A DNA stretch of 8,431 nt from CAVPRW01 sp046727435 [NCBI: bacterium] (GTDB lineage Bacteria; Tectomicrobia; Entotheonellia; J063): positions 1 to 8,431 of the forward strand of contig JBKPCR010000157.1 in NCBI GenBank assembly GCA_046727435.1, read 5' to 3'. Positions 1 to 5,835 of the stretch are shown here, piece after piece (within the stretch, counting starts at the first letter, position 1; each line of letters starts with the position of its first letter). The position numbers and the translations under genes were made by a program. The notes under the pieces are model-generated. The model searched no databases. It saw only the letters and a list, made by a program, of their open reading frames with translations, and was not told the origin of the DNA.

Positions 1-403
1 GCGTGCCGGCATTGAGCCAGTCATGCACCTTTTCCTCAACTTCAGTGTATGTATCACCGGGGGAGACGACTTCAACGGCTAGATCCGGCGCGCCTGGCCA
101 GAATCCCCGAGGAATACCCTCTTCTGGAATCCGCTCACGCCGCACAAATGCCAGGTCCGGAGCGCGGACGGTATCCGGCTCCGAAGCAATCTTGAACCCT
201 GTCTCGGCTCCGAAGACCACCCCGAGGCCATGGGCTTTCACAAACTGGTCCAGAGGGGTCCCCATGTTCATAATGACTGCCCCATGCTCACTGCCAGCAG
301 GTGGCATACGCCGGATCTCTCCTCTGACCAGCTCATAGCGGAAGCCATCATCGGGCCTCATGAACAACTCGTCAGCGGTTGCCAGCGCAGGCGTCGTGCT
401 CAT
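1..403 (-). CDS. Uma2 family endonuclease-like protein (C-terminus outside window)
   Basis: The minus strand encodes 134 visible residues starting MSTTPALATADELFMRPDDG and running off the left edge. The pattern is that of the Uma2 (DUF820) family, which has a PD-(D/E)xK nuclease-like fold. An N-terminal helix is followed by YELVRGEIRRMPPAG (residues about 23-37), then a strand ending in RAPDLAFV (D83) and the hallmark PDLAVEVVSPGD (about residues 106-117, with E111). A conserved lysine in VEEKVHDWLNAG (K125) closes the visible part. Family members are usually about 190-200 residues, so roughly the last third is missing. The start is well supported: AAGGAGGT lies at 408-415, four bases before the ATG at 403. 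The family is abundant and often multicopy in Cyanobacteria, Chloroflexota and similar genomes. Its cellular role is unproven, and nuclease activity is inferred only from the fold. It lies downstream of the 192-residue gene but has its own promoter-like box. Confidence 0.88.
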   Translation of the reverse strand, partial: MSTTPALATADELFMRPDDGFRYELVRGEIRRMPPAGSEHGAVIMNMGTPLDQFVKAHGLGVVFGAETGFKIASEPDTVRAPDLAFVRRERIPEEGIPRGFWPGAPDLAVEVVSPGDTYTEVEEKVHDWLNAGT

Positions 404-432
404 CGTGACCTCCTTCGGTCTATCCGACACAC

Positions 433-452
433 TTCTAGTATTATAGCTAGAA
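433..452 (-). promoter_or_regulatory. Likely promoter -10 box within an inverted repeat, upstream of the Uma2 gene
   Basis: On the minus strand a perfect TATAAT occupies 445-440, about 37 bases upstream of the Uma2-like start codon and 25 bases before its Shine-Dalgarno sequence. It sits between two 6-base arms, TTCTAG (433-438) and CTAGAA (447-452), which form an inverted repeat with an 8-base spacer. I see no good -35 hexamer at 16-18 bases upstream. The box is therefore either a weak promoter or one needing an activator, and the repeat could be an operator. This is inferred from pattern only. Confidence 0.4.
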
Positions 453-549
453 TTCGCGCCAAGCGTAGCACATTTAGCCGCGGTGTCCACAACAAGTGTC
501 GAGGGTAGCTGTTCGAGGCGACGATGCAAGCTGCAAGGCTACCGATGGC

Positions 550-1128
550 CTACGGACGTCGTGTGGAGCAGCCAATCTTTGCCAGAAATTTGTTCACGAT
601 GACGCGATAGGCCGGGCAATAGGTCCTCGTGTACATGTCAGAGTGATGCACCGCCGGGAACCCATCTGCCTGCATGTCGACAAAAAACTTCCGCAACGCC
701 TCGCCCGCAAACGGCAGAAGACCTGCCGCGGCCGTGTGTTGAGCATAACGCCAATAGCGATACAACGTCACTTCTGTCCCACGATACTCACGAACCGTCC
801 GCACGAAGGCTTCCAAGAGCGCAGTCGGATCCCCTCTGGCGGCCAGATAAGGACGCAAGTTGATGCGCACTATACAGCCGTCGGGTGAGATCGGGTCAAC
901 GATCGGTTCCTCAGGGCCATCCGCCAGCTCGAGCAGTTCACGCGCCAGCCAGCGGTGTGCGATGGTGAGATTGGAGACGACGTGTTCACTCCCCCGCGCC
1001 GCCTGCAAGATAAGCTTATACAGATCCTGGATTTCCAGGCGAGGGTAGCGCCGAATCTGCATTGCCAGCATGCGGCGGAACGCCGACTCGTCTGGCGTCA
1101 ACGGTGGCAAGAGATCATCAACAGCCAT
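550..1128 (-). CDS. Conserved-looking hypothetical protein, 192 aa
   Basis: I cannot name this gene. It encodes an intact soluble protein of 192 residues with no signal peptide or membrane helix and is mostly alpha-helical. Segments that look under selection are LEIQDLYKLILQAARGSEHV (31-50), a DPISPDGCIVRINLRPYLA block (78-96), LLEAFVRTVREYRGT (104-118), and a C-terminal PAVHHSDMYTRTYCPAYRVI stretch (158-177) with paired histidines and aromatic residues. The HH, D and Y residues could bind a metal or cofactor, but this is not shown. The ATG at 1128 lacks a strong Shine-Dalgarno sequence. The stop of a remnant reading frame lies only 13 bases upstream (1142-1144), as if the gene once followed another gene in an operon. 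The stop at 550 is followed by about 146 bases before the Uma2-like gene. Real coding is supported by the length, the residue composition and the absence of a competing long frame. Confidence 0.75.
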   Translation of the reverse strand: MAVDDLLPPLTPDESAFRRMLAMQIRRYPRLEIQDLYKLILQAARGSEHVVSNLTIAHRWLARELLELADGPEEPIVDPISPDGCIVRINLRPYLAARGDPTALLEAFVRTVREYRGTEVTLYRYWRYAQHTAAAGLLPFAGEALRKFFVDMQADGFPAVHHSDMYTRTYCPAYRVIVNKFLAKIGCSTRRP

Positions 1129-1141
1129 CGAACTCGGTCAC

Positions 1142-1252
1142 TTAGAAAGTTGTTCTGACCTCTGCCTCCGGCAAGGCGACGAGCGTGTTCTCTTCGTAAG
1201 AACCTGCTCCCACCTTATACCCCAGCCACTCCCTGGATGACAAGTCATCATA
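1142..1252 (-). pseudogene. C-terminal remnant of an unidentified minus-strand gene
   Basis: Reading the minus strand from about 1252 to a TAA at 1142-1144 gives a protein-like tail: SHYDDLSSREWLGYKVGAGS followed by YEENTLVALPEAEVRTTF. The composition looks coding: aromatic residues, glycines and acidic residues in a plausible beta-rich order, with no low-complexity runs. The frame stays open upstream only to about 1361, where it is antisense to the TPP-enzyme fragment, and it contains no good start codon or ribosome-binding site. I therefore read it as the 3' end of a gene whose 5' part has been lost. I do not recognise the family. Its stop lies 13 bases before the start of the 192-residue gene, consistent with a former two-gene operon. 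It could instead be a chance open frame. Confidence 0.35.
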
Positions 1253-1480
1253 ATGACTCGGCCACACGAGTCTGGCAGCTTCAGGCGCTACGAGAAGATG
1301 ATAGAGGCGTTTGGTGGCCACGCTGAGTATGTGACACGGCTGGAGGAGATCCGCGCAGCGCTAGAGCGTTCGTTCAACTCCGGCAAGGCATCACTTATCA
1401 ACGTCGCCATGGACCCCGGTGCGGCGCGCCGACCACAGGAGTTCGGCTGGTTGGATCGGCAGGGGAAGGTGAATTACTGA
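1253..1480 (+). pseudogene. C-terminal fragment of a thiamine-diphosphate-dependent enzyme (acetolactate synthase-like)
   Basis: This 75-residue frame matches only the extreme C-terminus of TPP-binding enzymes of the acetolactate synthase / oxalyl-CoA decarboxylase type, which are normally about 550-600 residues. The diagnostic part is RYEKMIEAFGGHAEYV (about residues 12-27), then EEIRAALERSFNSGKASLIN (31-50) and VAMDP. In intact enzymes this segment closes the C-terminal PP domain, where the equivalent pattern is 'Y..ma.a.G..ge.v..peei.pal..a..sgkp.lv.v..dp'. The frame ends properly in TGA. In-frame sequence upstream is stopped by TGA at 1238-1240, and no Shine-Dalgarno sequence precedes the ATG at 1253. 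The glycine/aspartate TPP-Mg motif (GDG...NN), the Pyr domain and the central domain are all absent. The fragment cannot be catalytic and is best read as a relic. Its first 11 residues do not look like the family and may lie beyond the breakpoint. Confidence 0.7.
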
Positions 1481-1739
1481 CATGTTGCGCTGCGAAGCCA
1501 GCCAAGACACTCGACTAGGGGAAGCCCAGGCATTAGCCTGCGGCTCGGATGATCGCATGTCGGCGTCAGAGACCGCTGGTCCCCCTCAGTCACAACAATG
1601 GGGGTGCGAAAAAGGTGAATGAAGACGAAGGCGGGCGCACCACCTATGGGCAAACGAGAGCTAGCTGACTGAGGAGGCGCCCCCTTCCCTCGTGCTTTCA
1701 TACGGCCTCGATGGGGAGAAGGAAGAGAGGCGCAGCAGA
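1481..1739. other. Intergenic stretch with no recognisable gene
   Basis: This is about 260 bases between the end of the TPP-enzyme relic and the end of the small minus-strand gene. Short open frames exist on both strands, including a 75-codon minus-strand one, but their translations are rich in Pro, Arg and Ser without family-like pattern and have no ribosome-binding site. I see no strong hairpin with a T-run, tRNA, tandem repeat or transposon end. Together with the two gene fragments to its left it makes up a degraded region of roughly 600 bases. Confidence 0.4.
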
Positions 1740-2216
1740 CTATCGGCTCAAGACAGGCGGTAACCGATCCACCCCACTTGGCCGGACCTCTGTTACGGCC
1801 TGGAGGATGCGCTCTTCGAGGGCTTCAAAAACTTTGGCAAGTTCCTTGGCCTTGATCTCGAGCTGCACAGCACGCTTCCGCACCAGCCCCTCGTCGCTCA
1901 GACGATATTTGCGCTCGCCATGGACCAGGTAGAGGGTCTTGCCGTCGCAGACGAGGTTGCGGGTGCCGCCAAGCAATTCGACCGTGACGGTGACGGTGAA
2001 GAGGAAATTCTCCTGCGAGGGGGGGAGGCTACGATCATATTTAGGGTTGTCTTGGATATCACCTGCCAGAATCGGCTCACACCCAGTCATCAACGAGAGT
2101 TCTTTCCGGGAAAGGCTGGCTTGCGGGTTTCCCATAATGACAACTCGGTGTGGGAATTCCTCATCTGGAAACCCATAGCGATCTTTCCGAATGATTTCGC
2201 GTGTTTTCTCAAACAT
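1740..2216 (-). CDS. Small soluble protein of unknown function, partner of the amidoligase-like gene
   Basis: I do not recognise this family. From the chosen ATG at 2216 it has 158 residues with no membrane segment or signal peptide. The N-terminal half is charged (FEKTREIIRKDRYGFPDEEF) and contains a short hydrophobic strand, HRVVIMGNP (23-31). A beta region follows with an alternating FLFTVTVTVELLGG (71-84) and GKTLYLVHGERKYRL (92-106). It ends in one long amphipathic helix rich in Lys, Glu and Ala (about 115-144) and a Pro-rich tail. An alternative in-frame ATG at 2243 overlaps the stop of the upstream gene by four bases (ATGA) and would add nine residues. I prefer 2216 because AGGGAGG lies seven bases before it, whereas the upstream ATG has no proper Shine-Dalgarno sequence. 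Either way it is translationally close to the 677-residue gene and almost certainly co-transcribed with it. A role as an accessory or regulatory subunit is inference. Confidence 0.7.
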   Translation of the reverse strand: MFEKTREIIRKDRYGFPDEEFPHRVVIMGNPQASLSRKELSLMTGCEPILAGDIQDNPKYDRSLPPSQENFLFTVTVTVELLGGTRNLVCDGKTLYLVHGERKYRLSDEGLVRKRAVQLEIKAKELAKVFEALEERILQAVTEVRPSGVDRLPPVLSR

Positions 2217-2223
2217 AGCGGTC

Positions 2224-2230
2224 CCTCCCT
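2224..2230 (-). promoter_or_regulatory. Ribosome-binding site that decides the start of the small protein
   Basis: The minus strand reads AGGGAGG here, seven bases ahead of the ATG at 2216. The in-frame ATG at 2243 has only a weak AGGG immediately before it. This favours the shorter 158-residue product with a 23-base gap after the upstream stop codon. Confidence 0.5.
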
Positions 2231-2239
2231 CGCGAACCG

Positions 2240-4273
2240 TCATGACCCTATGCCGTCCACTGCGGACAGTCTTTTCAAGGGAAGTGCGTCGAACTTTAAG
2301 AGCTTAACCAGCTCACGTTGAATCGTACTAGGCTGCCGCTCGATCGTGAGCCCGAAGGACAGTCCATGGAAGAAGCGGTGTCGTTTCGAATACCTATTGT
2401 GAAGAACGATTTCGAACGCCTCCGCTTCGGTGGAAACGAGGCGGTTACTGTAGCATGAAACCAGCTTCATCTCCCGGTAGGTGGCTTTGGTAGTAAACCA
2501 GGTGTAGATACAGGCGCCGATCTCAAAGATGATCCCTGGGATGATACCGAATGGCAGGATCGTCCGCCGAATCTCACTGTGGAAGGCCACCTCTGGGAGA
2601 TGATGATAATCCATAGTGAGGCTTAAAATCAACAAAATAGTCCCAATGCTGAAGAGCATAATGATTCCCACCAAGGAATCGTAATTGGGCTTGAAATGAT
2701 AGAGGTGGTGATTGAGAAAGAATCCGTTGCCCTCGACAATTAGGCTATTCTTCTTGACGTGCAGGAGCTCGCAGGGGATGGTCTCTTCATACTCCGCCTT
2801 TTTCAGTCGAGTATCGAGCGAGCGTTCGAGATGGGACACTAGCTTTTGGACTTTGGAGCGTTTCAGCCCTGGATCGTGATAAATCAACTGGCGCTTATTG
2901 TCCTGACTATAGGTGATCAAGCCTCGAGGCCCAACCTGGGTAAATTCGAAATCGTGCATCCCGAACAACGCCGCGAAGGCGCGGTCATCGAATAGGCGAT
3001 CATCGAGGCTCTCGCGTCGCCCAGCACACTCGCGCCCAATCTCAACCGCTTGCTGAATGGCCTCGACCTGATGGAGCGGAATCACCCGCTCGGTCCCCTT
3101 AGGTTTGCCGCGCTGGCGGAAGACCACAGCATACTTCGTGCCCATGCCGGCACTGATGGCGGAGGGCTCGGTCTTATAGCTGATGTCGAGAGCCTCGAGC
3201 GTGGTCGGGATACTGGGTTGGACCTCGACAGACTGCCGTAGTGCGATATACTCTTCGCCCAAGGCATGAATCATGAGGTCATCGACGATCGGCACCTCAC
3301 CCTCAAGGCGAATGAGTTCATCGGTGCGATACGGGCTGCGATCGAGAAAGCCCTCAGCGACGGCCCTGACGAGGATATAGTCCCCAAGGGGACCATTCTT
3401 AAGGAGACCGCGCCGAAATTCGTGCTTGCTCAGAAGCCAACGCAGGATCTCCCGGTAGGACTTTTCCCCGTGAATCGGTACATCCCATCCGCCAACGGTG
3501 ATCTTATTGATTTTGCGGAGTGCGACGACGGTATTCCATTCCAGAGCCCAATTCCAGTGTTCGACATACTCCAGCACGGACAGGGCCAAATTCAGCCAGG
3601 CCTGCCGATAATTCAGCAACAACCTGTGCTTGGGTAGCGCCTGATACTCGCGCCAAGCCTGCTCGACGACTTGGTCGTCCCCGAAGACTTCGGAGAGGTC
3701 GAGTAGGTCTCCTTCAACGTCGGAAAGGACTTCCCGGTCCACCTCCACCTCGAAGTCCAGGCGGTAAACGGTCAGGATCTCCTTGCGAAACTTGGTACGG
3801 GTCGTGCGGACGTTGGGGACGCGGGACTTGGTGATTTGATCATAGGTAATGCGTTCGGAGACAAAGCCGCGCTCGATGACACCGATGGGCTGGTAGTTGC
3901 GATTGGGGTCGTGGCTAGCGCTGCTCTTACTGATATGAATATTGTTGGGAACGGCAAAGACCTCCTTGCCGGTGGCTTTCGAGAGCATTTCGGAAGCCTT
4001 GTAAAAGTCGCTCTCGATGCTCCCCAGCAAGCGATTTAGGGTAAGACTCAGCTTGGCGGTCTGCAGGTCGCGTAAGCTGTATAGGATCGGGAAGGTCGAG
4101 ATCTCGTAGTCGTCCCGGTCGAAATGCGCCGAGCCCCCCAGGTGGTGCATGCGTTCAAACCTGGGGCACATTCGGAGGTAGTCTTTGGCGAGAATGCGTT
4201 CCCCGAAGAGGGTTCGAAACTCGCACTCAACCTCCAGCCCAGCCACGAGAGAGTCTTGCTTGGTTGGCTTCAT
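2240..4273 (-). CDS. Membrane-anchored protein with N-terminal glutamate-cysteine-ligase-fold (amidoligase-like) domain
   Basis: This encodes 677 residues with no overall family that I can name. The N-terminus carries the sequence signature of carboxylate-amine ligases of the glutamate-cysteine ligase / COOH-NH2 ligase fold. The pieces are a first strand GLEVECEF (G12, E14, E16, E18), an acidic DDYEISTFP motif (D54, D55, E57), a helical segment, and then NNIHISKS (H113). In known members these acidic residues bind Mg-ATP and the strand-borne histidine lies in the active site, and the enzymes join a carboxylate to an amine through an acyl phosphate. The domain probably extends to about residue 340. 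A basic middle region (about 345-530) is unassigned. A two-helix membrane hairpin follows (about 533-553 and 570-592), which would leave both ends in the cytoplasm, and a basic 85-residue tail ends the protein. No Shine-Dalgarno sequence precedes the ATG at 4273, so initiation may be leaderless or weak. The stop overlaps or nearly abuts the small gene downstream. The coding frame is certain, the amidoligase assignment is moderate, and the substrate is unknown. Confidence 0.72.
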   Translation of the reverse strand: MKPTKQDSLVAGLEVECEFRTLFGERILAKDYLRMCPRFERMHHLGGSAHFDRDDYEISTFPILYSLRDLQTAKLSLTLNRLLGSIESDFYKASEMLSKATGKEVFAVPNNIHISKSSASHDPNRNYQPIGVIERGFVSERITYDQITKSRVPNVRTTRTKFRKEILTVYRLDFEVEVDREVLSDVEGDLLDLSEVFGDDQVVEQAWREYQALPKHRLLLNYRQAWLNLALSVLEYVEHWNWALEWNTVVALRKINKITVGGWDVPIHGEKSYREILRWLLSKHEFRRGLLKNGPLGDYILVRAVAEGFLDRSPYRTDELIRLEGEVPIVDDLMIHALGEEYIALRQSVEVQPSIPTTLEALDISYKTEPSAISAGMGTKYAVVFRQRGKPKGTERVIPLHQVEAIQQAVEIGRECAGRRESLDDRLFDDRAFAALFGMHDFEFTQVGPRGLITYSQDNKRQLIYHDPGLKRSKVQKLVSHLERSLDTRLKKAEYEETIPCELLHVKKNSLIVEGNGFFLNHHLYHFKPNYDSLVGIIMLFSIGTILLILSLTMDYHHLPEVAFHSEIRRTILPFGIIPGIIFEIGACIYTWFTTKATYREMKLVSCYSNRLVSTEAEAFEIVLHNRYSKRHRFFHGLSFGLTIERQPSTIQRELVKLLKFDALPLKRLSAVDGIGS

Positions 4274-4310
4274 GGGGGTTGATGCCGCCTGAACAGCTCA
4301 AACCGAAAGA

Positions 4311-4333
4311 GATATATACACATACTATATATC
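4311..4333 (-). promoter_or_regulatory. AT-rich perfect palindrome, likely promoter/operator of the amidoligase-like operon
   Basis: GATATATA (4311-4318) and TATATATC (4326-4333) are perfect 8-base inverted repeats around a 7-base centre, in otherwise GC-rich DNA. The site lies 38-60 bases upstream of the 677-residue gene. On the minus strand TTGCAG (4355-4350) precedes TATATA (4331-4326) with an 18-base spacer, a plausible sigma-70-type promoter whose -10 box would lie inside the palindrome. A dimeric repressor binding there would block transcription. The sequence shows the repeat directly. Its function as an operator is inferred. Confidence 0.45.
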
Positions 4334-4475
4334 ATGGCAAGCAAATCGACTGCAACCGACTTTTTGCCCCTTGCGCGTCTCTGCGCTCAATGGTCTCGGT
4401 TTTTCATGTCCGTGTCAAGTGGGAACTCCTCCAGCGTCGGATGGCGGGGCAGCGTTGGCGGCGTGCTGTTGTCCG

Positions 4476-5654
4476 TCATTGCTCCGTTGGAGGGATAGAG
4501 GTCTCTTTCTTCTGGACTTCGATGAGCAGGAGAGCTGGTCGGATCTCCGTGATCTCGACACCTGCGGGCAAATCGATCTGATTCTTCGTGAGCAGAAAGT
4601 AGTTGATCCCCTCTCGTACCTGTGCGAGGCTCACACGCGCGCGCACCGGACGCGACCGCATGGCTTCCAGGGCAAGTTGAGAGCCGCGTAAGCGCACGTT
4701 TACCTCACGGGGCACTTCGCCACGTAGCTCGATGGCAGGGGCGATCTGCTGGTACTCGACGGGGATCGTCATGGCGATCTCAGAGCCTTGCTGACCGGCC
4801 AGCGCCACCCATAACAACCCCGCCAACCCGACCGCCATACCCTTGGCCCAAAGATTATTGGTGAGAAGGGCCCACCAATTGCGCTTGTCCGCATCACCCG
4901 AGAGTGTATCCTGGAGTTCCTGCTCTAACTCCTGCTGCAAACGCGCCGGTTCAAAGAACGGGATCAGGGTGCCCTTGCGTGCCAGGGCAACGGTCCCGCG
5001 CTCCTCAGACACCAGCAGGCATAAGGCATCGCAGCGTTCGGTGAGGCCAATGGCGGCGCGGTGGCGAGCACCGTACTCAGAGGGGAGGCCAATCGCCGTA
5101 GTCATCGGTAGAAAACAGGCAGCGCGTTCAACGCGATTAGCTCGAACCACCACAGCCCCATCGTGGGTGGGGGATGGCGGCTGGAACAAGGTGCGGACGA
5201 GCTCGCGGCTGACGATCGCCTCCATGTGCACCCCTTCACGGAGGTATTCGTCGATCGCCTCGTGGCCGGGCAGCACGATCAGCGCACCTACCTTTTCACG
5301 CGCCATGTCGAAGACCGTTTCAGTCAGCTCAACTAGCGTTTCCCGCTGCAGTGTGATCGGCTGGCCGCGCAGCAGGTCGAGGGGGTTCATACGCTCGAGG
5401 ATGCGCCGGATTTCCGGCTGGAACACGATGACAATGACCAATAGAATGATCGACCACAGTGACTGAAATAACCACCCTGTCATCACCATCCCCGTCCATC
5501 GGGCCAGCAGTGATAGGAGACCGATGACCGCTAGACCTGCCAAGGCTCGCAGCGCACGGCTTTCCCGTACCCAGAGATAGAGCTGGTAGAGGAGAAAAGA
5601 TACCAACAGGATATCGATGACACTGTGTAACTGAAAATAACTAAAAAAGTCCAT
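4476..5654 (-). CDS. cdaA: Diadenylate cyclase CdaA fused to a YbbR domain
   Basis: This enzyme makes cyclic di-AMP from two ATP at the cytoplasmic face of the membrane. The order is the CdaA one: membrane helices at about 12-28, 36-52 and 62-78, FQPEIRRILER (78-88), then the DAC (DisA_N) domain at about 105-230. Both catalytic signatures are intact: DGA in SPTHDGAVVV (D165-A167) and RHR in YGARHRAAIGL (197-199). After a coiled, Gln/Glu-rich linker (238-250) a fourth membrane helix (about 271-287) leads to a YbbR-like beta domain (about 291-380) that should lie outside the cytoplasm. In Firmicutes CdaA (about 270 residues) and its YbbR-domain partner CdaR are separate adjacent genes. Here they form one 392-residue chain with a single YbbR unit. 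GGGAGGG at 5664-5670 supports the ATG at 5654. The gene is divergent from the glycosyltransferase and followed, 202 bases on, by the amidoligase-like gene. Confidence 0.93.
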   Translation of the reverse strand: MDFFSYFQLHSVIDILLVSFLLYQLYLWVRESRALRALAGLAVIGLLSLLARWTGMVMTGWLFQSLWSIILLVIVIVFQPEIRRILERMNPLDLLRGQPITLQRETLVELTETVFDMAREKVGALIVLPGHEAIDEYLREGVHMEAIVSRELVRTLFQPPSPTHDGAVVVRANRVERAACFLPMTTAIGLPSEYGARHRAAIGLTERCDALCLLVSEERGTVALARKGTLIPFFEPARLQQELEQELQDTLSGDADKRNWWALLTNNLWAKGMAVGLAGLLWVALAGQQGSEIAMTIPVEYQQIAPAIELRGEVPREVNVRLRGSQLALEAMRSRPVRARVSLAQVREGINYFLLTKNQIDLPAGVEITEIRPALLLIEVQKKETSIPPTEQ

Positions 5655-5736
5655 CAGGGGTCGCCCTCCCGATCCCGCGCGCTACCCGTCTTGTCTGTCT
5701 CCTCTTGCAACCCATCTGGCCTCTTCACTGTGGTAT

Positions 5737-5766
5737 TGGACACGCAGCAGACTGAAACGTTACAAT
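5737..5766 (+). promoter_or_regulatory. Possible promoter of the glycosyltransferase gene
   Basis: In the 181-base divergent intergenic region the plus strand has TGGACA (5737-5742) and TACAAT (5761-5766) separated by 18 bases, each close to the sigma-70 consensus. Transcription would begin near 5773, giving a leader of about 60 bases. I found no comparably good box for the divergent cyclase gene. This is a pattern match only. Confidence 0.3.
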
Positions 5767-5835
5767 GCCGAGGCTTTTCGCTGCTGCGGTGGTCGCCACA
5801 CCATTCCATCAGGGCTCGCACAGGAGAACCGACAG

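Noticed and set aside
529-539. A direct repeat of TGCAAG near the end of the 192-residue gene.
   Set aside because: Two 6-7-base copies are expected by chance, with no third copy or spacing pattern suggesting iterons.
496-888. A 130-codon plus-strand frame.
   Set aside because: It is antisense to the 192-residue gene. The translation is Arg/Pro-rich without family-like motifs and has no Shine-Dalgarno sequence.
1474-1701. A 75-codon minus-strand frame in the region without genes.
   Set aside because: The composition is Pro/Arg/Ser-rich, there is no ribosome-binding site and no recognisable family. It is most likely a chance open frame in GC-rich DNA.
1984-1999. A short GTGACG/GTGACGGTGA tandem repeat.
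   Set aside because: It lies inside the small protein gene and merely encodes an alternating Thr-Val beta strand. It is too short to be a repeat element.
4843-5466. A 207-codon plus-strand frame opposite the cyclase.
   Set aside because: It is a shadow frame: very rich in Ser, Arg and Thr, and fully antisense to the catalytic domain whose motifs are unmistakable.
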